Below, piece by piece: positions 32,811 to 45,464 of a DNA stretch of 64,000 nucleotides; the stretch's first letter is position 1, and every line of letters begins with the position of its first letter. A model generated the notes under the pieces. That model saw nothing but the letters and a program-made list of their open reading frames with translations. It was not told where the DNA came from and searched no databases. This DNA is from Torymus aiolomorphi (taxonomy: Eukaryota; Arthropoda; Insecta; Hymenoptera; Torymidae): positions 115,718,321 through 115,782,320 of the forward strand of contig CM070877.1 of the NCBI GenBank assembly GCA_036365515.1, written 5' to 3'. A program made the position numbers and the translations under genes.

Positions 32811-35430
32811 ATGATAAGGCCGCCCCAGCAACTACCTCCACGGGAAGAGCCTCCCAGTTCCACTGCGAATATCCCGGCTGTGAGCGGACCTTCACCACCA
32901 TCAGCGGCAGAGGGCTCCACCATCGAAGGACGCATAAGGCCTGGTACGATGAACGGGTCATCCAGCAGGCTACCCAGCCAGGCCAACGTCGTTGAACACG
33001 ATAAAAAACCGCACTCCCCGCCCGGCAGGAAGCCGAGCTGACCATTGAAGGAGTGCGGTTCATCAACCAGGCTCTGAACCTGCAGGCCATCCACCAGCAG
33101 AGGGTCTACGTCGAGACCGCCCCACCAACACCTCCAAAGGGCCCAACAAGCTCCTTGATTACTTAAGGAGCCTTAGGGCCCTGAACTCGGACGACTACCA
33201 AAGGGCGCCACTATACACCATCGTTAGCGTGGCTCTAAATATTAACGACAAAGAAGACACCTTCCAGAGCCTTTCCCTCTACCTCCGTGACGTTCTTTCC
33301 AGTATACCATCTAACAACAGCGCTCCAAGGCGACAGCTTTCAGTGCCACCTACTTCCAGAAAGAAGGCCAGAAGATGAGAGTACGCCACGGTCCAGAGAC
33401 ACTGGAAGCAGAACAGAGCCCGCTGCATAACCACCATCCTGGAAGTCATCGCGCGACACCCAGCAACCATCCCGAGACATTATGGAGGCCTACTGGACTA
33501 ACGTCTTCACTCACCCAGTAACTAACACCAAGCCGCAATGTATCCAACAGCCTCCCATCGAAGATGTCTGGTAGTCAATCACACCCGAGAACATCAAGGC
33601 AGCTAGGCCATTCCTGGCCGTGTCACCTTGACCCGACGGCCTTACAGCCCGCCAACTCAGCCATACCACTAGCCATTCTCACAAGGATATGCAACTTTAT
33701 CCTCTGGTGTGGTAAGCTTCCTGAACATCTCGCAATCTCAAGAACAATCTTCATCCCTAAGAAGCCCGGAGCCCAGCTGCCTGGAGATTTTCGGACAATC
33801 TTCGTTTCCTCTGTATTAACCAGACTTGTACATAAAGTCTTAGCACAGAGGATAGACCAACTAATTCAGCTAGATGAGCAGCAACGAGCATTCCGTGGTG
33901 GGATCGATCGCTGCCGAAACAACACCGTCCTTCTCGACGCCATTCTTCGAAGTCGGTACACCAGTTTCCGCTCGCTGTACATCGCCACGCTCGAAATTGC
34001 CAAGGCCTTTGACAGTGTGGACCACACCGCCCTCCTGGCTGCCGCAGAAGCGGCCGGTCTTCCTTCCGTGATGATATCGTATCTCCGAGCGAAGCACTAC
34101 CACGCTATCAGGCTGCGAATGGGAATCTGGGCCACTTCGAGTCACGAGAGGAGTAAAGCAGGGCGATCCGCTCTCACCAGTCATCATTTAACATCATTAT
34201 GGACCATCTCCTCCGTTCTCTCCCTCAAGAATGTAGCGCCATCTTCAACAACACCACCGTCCGAGCCATGGCCTTCGCCGACGACCTGGTCCTACTTGCC
34301 GACTCACCAACTGGTCTGCAACACCTACTTGACCACAAGGCGAGCTACCTCAACGACTGGGCTGATGCTAAACAACACCAAGTCACACGGTCGCCATCTT
34401 TGGAGATTCAAATAGAAGGAAGACAGTGGTCGATGCCAGAGTCATCTTCACCATCCAGGGTCAACCAGTACGAGTACTCAGTCGTGAGGAATCCTGGGTC
34501 TACCTGGGAATCCAATTCTCAGCAGAAGGCAGGCGCTCGCACCCTCTAGTCAGTCAACTAAACCCCCTCCTTCAACGCCTTACCAAAGCTCCACTCAAAC
34601 CACAGCAGTGTATCTACGCACTGAAGACTCCGCCTTCTCTAAGATCTATTATCACATGGCCCTAGGGACAATCACCATCAGTGAGCTTGAGCGAGTGGAC
34701 AAATGGTAAGAGCTACGGTGAGACAATGGATAGCTCTATCGAATGACACCCCGGTAGGATACTTCCATGCTTCCGTTGGCGAAGGAGGTCTGGGCATTCT
34801 ATCCGTGCGCTGGCTAGCGCTTCTCCACCGGCGCAACCGCCTTCTCGGGCTCGTACCAGGTCGTGATGAAACGAACATCACAGATCTTTACCTGGCCAAA
34901 AAAGTCCTCCAATGTAACAAACGGCTCACCGACGGAACCACAAACATCGCGGACGAAGACAGCTGCAAAAAGCGGTGGACCGCTCTCCTCCACGGCTTGA
35001 TAGGAGGGCGTGCGCTTAAGCTTCCGTTCAAGTTGACAGCCAACACCAATGGGTAACGGACGGAACCGCACTTCTTACCGGCAGCGATTATATCAACTGC
35101 CACCGGTTAACAGGTAAGAATCGGTGCCCTCCATACCAGAGCCAGGACCACCAGGGGGAGGCACGAGGATCGGAGCTGCCGTACGGAGCGCATAGTGCCG
35201 GAAACCAACAACCAAGTCCTGCAGATATGCCCCTGCTCCCATGGCGTCCAAATTGACCGCCACAACTCCATCCTCACTTACATTGGTAGGAACTTGCGAC
35301 GCCAAGGTTTCATAGTCTACAACGAGTCACACATCACCACCAGCGAAGGACTGCGTAAGCCCAACATCGTCGCCATCATGGGGACTCTACTTCTGAGGCA
35401 TAATATTCATTGTAATTATAAGTTGTGTTA
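32811..35430 (+). mobile_element. R2-clade non-LTR retrotransposon, nearly full coding span, degenerate
   Basis: The R2 domain order is visible across frames: a C2H2 zinc finger (CEYPGCERTFTTISG … HHRRTH, 32863-32935), a Myb-like stretch (VRFINQALNLQAIHQQR near 33045-33100), RT (33564-34350, with ISRTIFIPKKPGAQLPGDFR, DEQQRAFRGG, MAFADDLVLLAD at 34267-34302), the thumb (34426-34665), and the C-terminal region with ETNNQVLQICPCSHG (35198-35240) and the endonuclease start GLRKPNIVAIMG (35350-35385). Similarity then stops, so the restriction-like endonuclease is incomplete. The RT catalytic FADD is kept, but frameshifts and stops elsewhere disable it. No 28S rDNA flank was recognised. Confidence 0.8.
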
Positions 35431-35796
35431 GTTAAATGTATATATAAGTTGTTGTTAGGATAATACTATGTAACTTTATAATAAAGATGAACATTTTTTT
35501 TATAATAAAGACTTACTCCTTTTTGGGAGATTGCGTCGCTTTGGCTATTTGTGAGTCCGACTTGTCTGTCGGAGATCTCGTCGCGAAATGACGGAGCGTC
35601 ACATCGCACCGATTTACGCTCTCTCGCGCTTCTCCTGTTATAGTTATAAATCGCAACTCTCTCTCGCTTCTACCCTACGTATACATACCCTATTTATAGC
35701 GCGAAAATTTAAGATGCGCACACCTCATATTTGATCCGTTACAAATTGTTAACAATCTTTTTTTAATGTGTAACTATATTTTAATTTTATTTGTAG
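35431..35796. other. Spacer after the R2-like element
   Basis: Contains AATAAAGATGAACA and a second ATAATAAAGAC near 35475-35510 (possible R2 3' tail), then a CpG-richer stretch with CTCTCTCGC repeats (35620-35670). Confidence 0.4.
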
Positions 35797-35951
35797 AATG
35801 GTTGGTTATAAGAGACATGCAGAGGAGATTAGTAAAATATGGTGATGTCGATGATTCTAAGGAAAATAGAAAGAATTTAAAAAAGAGAAAGTTTGGATCA
35901 TCTTCCAGCGAGGATGAAGGACCAAAAATTAAGGTGGCTTCACCGACTTAG
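35797..35951 (+). CDS. Last exon of an unknown nuclear-type protein
   Basis: Preceded by TTTATTTGTAG, a good 3' splice site, the frame reads EWLVIRDMQRRLVKYGD, then a lysine-rich stretch (ENRKNLKKRKF), an acidic serine cluster (GSSSSEDEGP) and stops at 35951. The mix of basic nuclear-localisation-like sequence and a casein-kinase-type serine cluster suggests a nuclear protein tail. No upstream exon is visible, because the R2-like element and repeats lie there. I do not recognise the gene. Confidence 0.45.
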
Positions 35952-36838
35952 GACCGATGACAGATTTAAATAAAATTTTGCACTATTATAGAGCATAGTT
36001 CAAGCTTTTAATTAAAAAAAAGAAAAGTGGAGGTCAACGATATAAATGAAGAGAAATAAATCATTAAAAATTAACATCTCAACACGGGGCTCATATGGAG
36101 CGTCAGTTATTGACATAGTCAACGTAACTAATAACACTTCATACATGACAGATCTTTTCCGAGAAAAGCTATGTTATCCAGCTTAACTTGTAGAATGTTA
36201 TGCCGCAAAGAAAATATTAGATAAACGGTGAAATATAAAAGATGTTAGTTGTAAATGTAAAATATGACGTCGTCCGATACCACGTCATATCACAATATGT
36301 ACAAGTCACGCGACGTAGCAACGTTGCATTCTTTCAATTATAGCAGAATGCTTTAGTAGCTGAATACGTTCTGCACTTTTTTACCTACTTTTTTCTAATT
36401 TCAAATGAAATTATGAAAAAACATTATTTAAGCATTAATAAGGATTAAATAAATAAGTAAATAGATTCATATGAAAAAGTTTATTAAATTGTAAGTGTTT
36501 GTAACATAATACTGCACAAATTATTTGTGTGAAAATAGTTTTTAATCTTCTGTTGAGTATACTCAACTAAATTAACATCCTTCTAATTTTTCATAAATAT
36601 ATTATGTTAAATGCTTTATTATACACAAACGTAACAATATATGTTATACTTATCCGTGAATACAGACTATATAATCACATATTTTGTATAGTAATATTAC
36701 AGCTTATCCACTGTTTATTTAAGTAATATAATAATAATCTTAAATTTAAATATTTTACATATAAAACAAAATCACATTTTATGTTTTTAGATATAGCAAT
36801 ACTGATCATATTTTCCATGTGATTAATGTTTTTATATT
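35952..36838. other. AT-rich DNA, possible 3' UTR then spacer
   Basis: Follows the terminal exon. It holds GACGTCGTCCGATACCACGT near 36266 and AATAAA-like signals. No gene. Confidence 0.35.
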
Positions 36839-39800
36839 TCATTCTTCTCTTTGATTTTCCAATTGCGTGAAAATACTTTGAATAATTTTCTTATTATTCG
36901 TTACACGAGACTTCTTATTTACAGCTTCAGCTAACAAAAATTGTAAGCGATCATAGCCACTAGTTTTGCAAGCCACTTGAAGTGACGTAATATCTATACC
37001 AGCTTTGGCAATTTTACTTCTTATAGTTTTTGAAATTTTCAGTGAAAGCAATGAATTTTTGATAGATTTCCGTTTTTTCAATCTGTCCTTTGAATTAGTT
37101 ATAAAAGAAATTGTCTGTGTGTTATTTATTATAACACTTTTCTCAATATTTACAGCTTTTAATAATTTATCTAACATTATAACGTCGTTAGTTTCATTAT
37201 GTGCCGTTAAAATATCTGTTTTTGGTAGATAATCATCGACTAGCACAGGTTGGGCAAAAGATTTCTTTTCTTTTTTCCGATTAGGTAAGACTTCTTTAAA
37301 CATAGGCACAGTATCTCCAAAACCTTTAACAAAACTCTTCAGCTCTTTAATTAAGTTGAATGATTCAGCTAACTTAATTATTCTCGGAGCATCAAATCTG
37401 AAACATATCTATAAAATAAACAGCTGTTGAAACATAATTGTATTGTTTTAAAACATTACCTAAAGCAACTGTGAGCAACGAGTATACAGGGAAGACGTAG
37501 CATTTAAAAAAAAAATAAGAAGCTGATAAATTCATCTCGCGCAGAATTGGTCACAATCACTTCATCGAAAAAATACAGATTATCGTTTATTACTTTGAAC
37601 CCAGTCTTTTCCGATGCCATTGGCGATATTTGTTTTGTTAGCATAATATAGACTTCAAAAATTTTTTCTCCACATTTAGCAGCTATCTACAAAACAATTA
37701 ATTAAAATATTACATAGTTTTAAATATTTAATATGCATTTAAAATATTTATCTAGCAATTACTTGAATTATTTCATCAGTCACTTTAAAACCTGTTGTTT
37801 CAGTATCAAAAGTAACAGTACAGCAATCCTTGTAATCTACGTTATCTGCGAAAAATGATTAAATATTAATTTCTATTGAATAAGAATATAATCAAACAGT
37901 ATATGAATGTATGTAATTATCTATAAGAAAAGTTTCATATATGAGATCAGATGTATCCAGATATCCAACTCCCGATTTGTAAATAATACCTTCTCGACTG
38001 CATGATGTAATATTTTTTGTTTCTCTTTCTTTTTCAAGATTAGTCTCCTTTTTTTAGTAGGTATTAACTTTTTACGACAAGCTTGACGCTGACACTGTTG
38101 TTGTTTATTATTTCGATATTTTTCCGTTTGCTTTCCGGGTGATATATCTAATTTAGAATATAATTCATTAATGTATTCATAACCAATATTTTTTTGGCAA
38201 ACAGCTAAAGCCACTCGATGGGCGTGAGATATCTAATTTATCCACCATAATAAACTGATTTTGGATGCTTAGTCGTGACTGTGTAATTAAAAGATTCATT
38301 TACTCCAAAGCGGAATCAGTCAAGCATTCGCCATTTTTGAAATACTTATAAAAGTGATTGTTGTTCTCATCTTTTGTGCACCAAGATCCACAGTTATTAT
38401 GATCACCAAATGCGTGAGGTACGAGATTTTGTAAAGCCAATTTGACTTTTGTTGCATCGTCCTTATGCTTTTTTATACACAAGGCAAACATTTTTGAAAA
38501 GTACTCTCGTATCGATGCATTTATTTTCAGTTCATATAACTTTAAATTGAATGTTTTATGAATGTGATTGAAATCAGACCACTTGCATATTTCATAGAGC
38601 GAAAGTCGTCTCAAAGCTGCAATGGATGATGAATCTTCGTCTCCAATAATTGTACGAATTCTACAATTAGCTTTGACTAATATCTCATTTTTCAATACCA
38701 TTTCAACGACCATGTCAGCTTCCATGGCTTTCGATGACCCTGAATGATTTTGAAAACAAGTATGCGGCTTCACAATTGGTTGTTCACATTTTTTACATGC
38801 TATGTTTCGTGTAGCAAAAGCTAATATTTTTTTAGAAAAATTTCCAATAAGTGAGCCATGACCTATAAAAAATATACAAAATTTGACATTAATTCTATGA
38901 TATTAATTTAATTATACAGACTATAAATACATGAATAGTATAGAAACACAAACCGCTCAAACTATTATATTGTCTCCCTCTTTTTGTCCAGGTTTCATCA
39001 TAAGAAGCAGTTAAGTCTATAATGTTTCTGTTATTAGGATTATAGCTGTCATTGTTTTCGGGATCATTACAGCTAATAAAAACTGAATTTTTCTCATTAA
39101 AAATAATTTATTGTATCCAGTAGAAGTAACAGAAGTATTATATAAATTGTATATCAACCAATACTATAGTAACTAATAATTCACTTATAAAATTGTAAAA
39201 ATGTAGGTAATTTTTTTTTGTAAATAATCAAAAAATCAATAAAAAAATTAATTAATTATTAATTAAAGTCACAAAATATACTTTTAAACAATTAAAATAT
39301 ACATGTGCATATAAACTTCATAAGCTCAACATTATTTTAAAAATGTAGTATTAAAATCTGTATTATATTTTGAGTACTTTTGTTGTACATTTTTTTGTAA
39401 AAATATATATTTATGTTGTAAATTTGTATTGCATTATAATTTTGAGTTTTTTATTGTAACAAAATGTTGTTCGAAGCCTTAAACTTAAAATATATTTACT
39501 AATATTAACACATTTTAATGTTATGTCAATACGCATGGGTTTACATTGTTGTTCGAAGCCTTAAACTAAAATAAATTTACTAATATTAACACTTATTTCT
39601 ATTTCAATGTTACATCAATACGCAAGAATCTACATCAATAATTACCTACTCAACTTTCAGCTAAAAGTAAAATAAGCTTCTGTTTCAGTACAGATTTTAA
39701 AATATTCAAAAGTACATTTTATTATCCTTATAGAAATCAATTAAACTTAATGCGATTTCAAAATAAATCATAAAAAATACAAAATGAAATTTTGTATTCA

Positions 39801-40882
39801 CAGTTGTGTATAACTATTATAATCTTACTTCTAATTGTCGAATACACTTTAATTTAAATTTACAATTGTAAGATAAAATACCATTGTTGATGTATAATAA
39901 TGTAAAATAATACATAATTATACAAAATACTTTAAATACAATATTTCACTTTGATTCCCCTTAAAACTTACATCTTATGTGTTAACTTCTTTTCAAGTTC
40001 GATGCTGTCACCGCATGATTGTTCAGCTAAATGTAAAATTGCCGGTCCAACTTCTGTCTCATAGCGTTTGCGTGATGTGCTTCCTACTGTGGGAATGTTA
40101 AGCGTAGATAGAAACGTATTAACCCCTCTCTCACCCATACCACTGCCATACATGCCTAATGACAAAACAAGTTTTATTAATATTGAATTTATCAAAGTTT
40201 AATACAAGACTAATAAATGATTTATTTCACACTTACCAACTGCTAGTTTGAGGTTAACATCAAAATACGGTTTTTCCGAGGTTCTGGAGCTGGTGATTAT
40301 CTGTGTTATTGTTGAACAGTACTCACATTTCATATGACTCGCTAGTCCTTCCTTCTTTTCTTTGACTATAAAGCGTAATGAAAGAGGATGATTACAAGGT
40401 TTACACCATAGTTCTTCTGCAATTTTATCCAATTCCACTATGCGGCGTCCAGCAAATATGGCAGGTACCTAGTAAAGTGAATAGGCATTAGTGAATAAAT
40501 TACAAAATAGTTTTGTTTATATCAATCTGTGTACCTCTGATTACTTTTAAAGAAAAGTCCAAGAAACTAATTTTTACTTTCAAAAATCATACAGACTTAC
40601 ATTAAACAATAAAACTGTAGTACAAAAGTTGTGTATAATATTTACGAGAATTACAAATAATACTCAGAATCAATTATTATAAATATAAATATTATGATCA
40701 ATGTAAAGTAGAATTGTTCACAGATAACTTACTATATAGTGTTTAGTAAAACTAACTTCAGATTTCGGTAAGCTCCTACTTTTCACTGTTTCCATCAACA
40801 TATCCAGTTTTGCTTTCACTTTCCTCTTGATGAACTTTCCTTTTTGCCTCCCGACAGATCCGCGAACATTATAATTTGGCAT
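36839..40882 (-). pseudogene. Spliced Mutator-like transposase fused to a DEDDh exonuclease
   Basis: Eight exons on the minus strand with consensus splice sites: 40733-40882 (MPNYNVRGSVGRQKG), 40237-40468 (zinc-type pairs CKPCNHP and CEYC), 39972-40155 (GMYGSGMGERGVNTFLSTL), 38954-39072 (TASYDETWTKRGRQYN), ~37921-38862 (GHGSLIGNFSKK, GSSKAMEADMVVE, IIGDEDSSSIAALR, HNNCGSWC), 37763-37845, ~37460-37686 and 36839-37397. Exons 1-5 form the animal Mutator-like transposase domain, with aspartates in SYDETW and GDEDS as likely catalytic residues. The last three exons form a DnaQ-type 3'-5' exonuclease: VTFDTETTGF (Exo I), FDAPRII (Exo II) and HNETNDVIMLDKL (Exo III). Damage: a deletion joins SALE to NESFNYTV near 38310 with loss of frame, a stop and frameshift near 38230, and a stop at a ten-T run near 37510. 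Terminal repeats were not found. Confidence 0.75.
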
Positions 40883-41829
40883 TTTTGTAAGCTACTGTTA
40901 CAAAGTTGATAATTTAACAGCATGCGATGCACGTGCCTCGATTCATATCAGCCAGCAGTACCAACGTGTTTACGTTCACCGTTACAGCGTTGCCAAATCT
41001 ACTCCGCGCCAATGCCGTATGCATAAATTTGTTTTCCCCGAATTTCTTTTTAAATACTTTTTTCCGTATATTTTGTATATAAAATAATAACTTCTTTCTT
41101 ATATTGTTCTAAAATAAGTATTAACGGTTTTTTAAAATCAAATTTCCACAGTAATTTGTAAATAGTATTAGCCACTATCTGGGGCCCTGAATTGATACGG
41201 CCCGTCGCGGTGAAGCCACCTTAAATCAAAGGTACTTTTTATATTCTATTGATTTTATAGCAATTTGAGCGCCTACCAACATCATGTTATAAATTGCACG
41301 TTTTCTTTGTACCAACAAGAATATAATTTCTGATCATAACAAGATTTGTGATCCTTTTCTCTTATAACTGAAGGCGGCTAATGAGTTTTGTGCCGTAGTT
41401 AATGAGGATCCCGCAAGGGATTTTATTATTATTGCCAAATTAACTTAATGTATTGTTATTAAATTAATTATGAATTATTTTAATTGTGTGAACAAAAAAA
41501 GATTTTATAAATAAGTAAAAAGTTTGCTAACTTGTCAACACATTTATATGTTTACTTCAAGTCGGAAGATCGCGCAGCTACTATCTTAATTTTAACTTTC
41601 CACGTGATATTCCGCGGTGCTTGTAGCATTGCCGATTTTGTTCTCGGTACCCTGCATGCTAGAAATCCCTGATTAAAAAAAAATATTAAATCCTATTGGA
41701 TCCTATTAAATTCCCTATATAGTCCATGTATTAAGTCAGTAAAAAATCCTCATTAAAGTCGATTCAACTAACAGCTTTTTAAAGGAATGAATGGGTTTTT
41801 TTAATCAGGGATTGTATTCTCATGAAATA
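40883..41829. other. Upstream region and spacer
   Basis: The first 150 bases precede the Mutator-like ATG and contain the CpG-rich AACACGTTGGTACTGCTGG (minus strand), possibly promoter or element end. The rest is AT-rich with no gene recognised. Confidence 0.35.
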
Positions 41830-42720
41830 ATTATTGAAATTCGAATTTCTTTGTGTATGACAGGAAGTATATATTCCAACAAGAGAATTCTTGGCGACCT
41901 CAAAATCTGCTGACATAATTTTTTTAGTGTTTCTCGGGGACAGAAAAGGGTAGTATGGAAGGTTCCGAGGTCTTTCAAGCGATGCCAAATTTATTCCAGG
42001 TTACGCGTATGCCAGAGAACGTATTCCAAGGAAAAAATTCTTGGCGATTCCGAAAACGGCTATAGGAGGGGCTATAGAAAATAGGGCGGGGGGGATTCAG
42101 CGGTAGGTACCCTGCATGCTAGAAACCATGGATTCCAATAATACAATTTATTGGCACTTTCAAAATCGGCTGAATTAGAGTTATTTTGCGATTTTATAGA
42201 ACAAATATGGGTAGCACGAGAACATTCCGCGGCACTTACAACGTTGTCAATTTTTTTTGTAGGTAACGTGCATGGCAGTAAGTATATTACAAGAAGAGAA
42301 TTCTTGGCGATCTCAAATGAAACTGACTTAGAATCTTTTTCAGCGTTTTTCGGGAACGGAATCGGGTGGATGGACGGTACTTGATGCGTTGTTAAATTTT
42401 AGTTTAGGTTACGTGCATGCCAGAGAGTACAATATGCGGAGGAAAATTCTTGGCGATTCCAAACACGGCTAAGGTAGAATATTTTGCCATTTTCTAAGGC
42501 AAATGGGGGGTGGGGGGCGGGGGTCGTTCTGCGATGCTTATTGGGAATGAAAACTACCACCACGGTAGTAGTGGCGCTAGTAAACATGTATCCTTAGAGC
42601 TGGCATATCGGTAGCTATAGTGTGTTCCGCTGTACTAGTATCGTTGCTAAGTGTTTTGGAAAATTCTTGGCGATCTCAAAAACGGCTAAATTAGAATTAT
42701 TTTGCCATTTTGTGGAGACG
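41830..42720. repeat. Diverged satellite-like array
   Basis: The segment ATTCTTGGCGAT followed by TC(A/C)AAAACGGCT recurs near 41887, 42030, 42145, 42300, 42450 and 42662, with spacing of roughly 120-210 bases. GGTACCCTGCATGCTAGAAA recurs at 41647 and 42106. Units are heavily diverged. No frame is conserved. Confidence 0.65.
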
Positions 42721-43066
42721 ATGCGAATGGTTGATGGCGGTTCGGGGCAAAAGTTGCAAATATTTCCCGTAAATCTCTTTTTCGGGTCGAAAGTCAAATT
42801 TGCGGGGAGAAAATAAATTTTGCGGGGCAAAAGTAAAATTTTATTTATATATATTTTTTTTTTACAATATTTGTAATAATACTTTTAATTTTGTAATAAA
42901 CCCATGAAAAAAATCGCGTCGGTCCCGTCTTTCACAATCAAAAGGTGGCCACGGTCGAGTGTGGAATAAAATACTACATGTAGATTTTCATAAAATACTA
43001 AAAGTAGATTTTCCTCTTGGATGGTTACTGCCCAAGCAATAACATTTTGCACGAGGGGGCGTTTAC
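42721..43066. other. Spacer
   Basis: Contains three TTTGCGGGG(A/C) near-repeats (42790-42830) and an AT tract. No gene. Confidence 0.4.
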
Positions 43067-44923
43067 TAAGGTAAAAGTACCAATAGATGACCGCTTAGTG
43101 AAGCTAGAATTTTGATGTCATATTTTAAGTGCTAAATATTATTAAAAATGCATCAAATCAGTAGCCAATAGAATTATTATTACTTTTTACTTGCGAACAA
43201 AGTAAGGTACCTTGGGGTAATTCGGCCACCTTAAGCGGAATATTTTCTTTCTCCTTCTGTAAATGCGTTAGGACAAAATTGTAAAAAAGACTTTAAAGTA
43301 TACTAAATATACTACCAAGAAAAAAATTGGGAACGCCCCAAATGTGATATTGGAATTGTAGGGTGCAAAAGTGTAAAATGTTGCCTTTTGGCCTAATTAC
43401 CTGATATGCCTCTAATTCGGCCAATATTGACAAACGTAGAATAAATTAAGCCATAAATTGTAAAAATTAATAAAGAATATGTAAACCCTAGGTATTTAAT
43501 TATTAATAGGAGTTAACTCCTATGAATAATTCTTAGTATAAAGAAATTGAAGGAATTCATTTTTCATTATAATGCATTAAATGAGTTTGGAATTCTACAT
43601 GGGAGTCTCCGTAAGCTAAACGAAAAATTCATTTTGATCAATGAAATTGATTATGGCTAATCATATTTTTAAAGTTTCTTCTCAGAGAAAAGACAGATAA
43701 ATGACTTCGCGAAAGTAATACGAATTTTACACCTTCTCATATTTATTGGGTCACATCTTCTTTATAGATTGGCCGAATTAGCTGAATTATAGATGCAAAA
43801 GTATTTTACTTCTAGAAAATAAAAAAAAATTATTTTTAATATTTCTTCCACCTTTCTGCCCGTATCACTTTCAATTAGGTTTATTAGCTTATATTTCGAC
43901 TATAAACGAAATACTTGCTTTTTTGACTTTATAAGACGCCCGACTCATTGAAATTTGATAATAGAAACGTGCATAACAATGTAGTGATCATTTTTAAACA
44001 ATTAAAAACTGTACAAAACATATATTTTTTATATTTGGAAGCTGGCGACATCGGTTATTTAAGCTTTTGGATGATTGAAGATAGGGAACTAGAAGAATGG
44101 CCGAATTATCGAAGTGGCCGAATTACCCCGACTTACCTTATTTAATTTGTGAAAATAAGCTTTTATGATAGAAAAATTAATTAAATTATGAATACACTGC
44201 TTGTACTATAGTAGTTGGACCGTGTTAAGAAGTCATGTACTAGTGGTCGGTCCCAATACTTGGACCATATAATTTGTATTCTATATTTATTTTGATTTTT
44301 ATGTAAAAATAATAAAATCACTAAATTTTGGACTGCAAATACTTGTTAACAGTAGACCAATCGTTAATAATATGAAATTACAGCAAATCAATGTATGATA
44401 ATCATATTATAGTTTTCCAACCTACTAACTCTACCAATAAGTACGAACCCTAACCATAAAAACATCGATAAAATACATAGGGCCAAGTATTGGGATATGA
44501 CGTTTTAGACTGTACTAGTAGATAACCTTCAATTATTTTTATTAAAAACAATAATTATTGCGCTCCTAACGACTATAATTGAATTCGATGCATCATAGAA
44601 GTGTCTTAAAACTTTCAAGAGTAAAGATTTACTTCAAATTTATTTAAAAAATACCTACAAGGCGAGTCATGAATCCTTACGAAAGCATTAAGGACCTCCC
44701 GTAGAAAGCTGTGATCCTCGCGAGTAGCATATTCAAATCGTCATTTTAAGTATTAAACTGTTACTAACAGTAAAACACTCTTTGAACAATAAACATTAAT
44801 TATTCTAGAATCATCTTATAGAATAAAATATTATCCAACTACTACACATTCTTTACAGTAATTGAATATTTATCTAGATGGCCACGTACTGGGCACTGGC
44901 CGCTCATTGGTACTTTTACCTTA
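43067..44923. mobile_element. Outer TA-flanked TIR element
   Basis: The termini TAAGGTAAAAGTACCAAT and ATTGGTACTTTTACCTTA are inverted and abut TA. The element contains another TIR element at 43203-44140. Remaining internal sequence is AT-rich, with GTCGGTCCCAATACTTGGAC and no transposase. Confidence 0.7.
43203..44140. mobile_element. Inner TA-flanked TIR element (GGGGTAATTCGGCC ends)
   Basis: The left end TAAGGTACCTTGGGGTAATT and the right end, in inverse, TAAGGTAAGTCGGGGTAATT differ at three positions. The phrase TAATTCGGCC recurs inside (43408, 43770 in inverse). Length 938 bp with no transposase, so non-autonomous. Both nested elements begin AGGTA after TA. Confidence 0.75.
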
Positions 44924-44939
44924 CCCAAGCGAGGCAAAA

Positions 44940-45430
44940 TCTGCTCTTTTCACTCCTTGTTACATAATGTACAATTAAACCCAAGTAGCTGGAAGATGCG
45001 AGGTTCATGCATTTAAGGGAGTTACGTAGTTGTGCGGCTTCGCCTCGGGCGCCAACTTCACGCAGTGGCGGAACTTCAACTTTCGTCACTTGTACCGTAA
45101 TGTACTATTTAAACCAAAGTAGTCTGCGGGACGCGGGATTCGGGCGTATAAAATAGTTAAGTGGATGGAAGCAGACCGAATATTTAAATGATGTTTAAAC
45201 CCAATTATCCGGGAAATGTACGGTCCAGGCATGAGAAGGGAGTCACGCAGACGCCGCTGCTGTCTCTCCTGCCGTCGCGCGTGTATTGACGCCGCCCGGC
45301 GTCGGCGCTGAGTCGGCGGCGTGCCTTGGTAGTTGGAGGGGGGGGGGGGGGGGCGGGAGAGAGGCGCGTGGCAAGTGACGACTGCCGCAGCTCACTCGCG
45401 CATGTTGAAGATCAGGAGGAATCGTGAACA
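44940..45430 (-). mobile_element. Probable 3' LTR of BEL/Pao copy 3
   Basis: On the minus strand, TGTTCACGATTCC starts at 45430, immediately after the purine tract GGTGGGCGGAA (45431-45441), the usual polypurine tract position. The LTR contains a poly-C/poly-G run (45339-45353) and three diverged ~100-130-base repeats with TTTAAACCCAA and a GGGAGT(T/C)ACG motif (44960-45250). The far end is not defined, and a second LTR was not found. Confidence 0.55.
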
Positions 45431-45464
45431 TTCCGCCCACCTTCGCCAGACTGGCGAACGGTTC

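Noticed and set aside
41160..41230. GC-rich segment with CGGCCCGTCGCGG suggesting rDNA near the R2-like element
   Set aside because: Too short and not continuous with any rRNA sequence I can recognise, and 6 kb away from the R2-like element.
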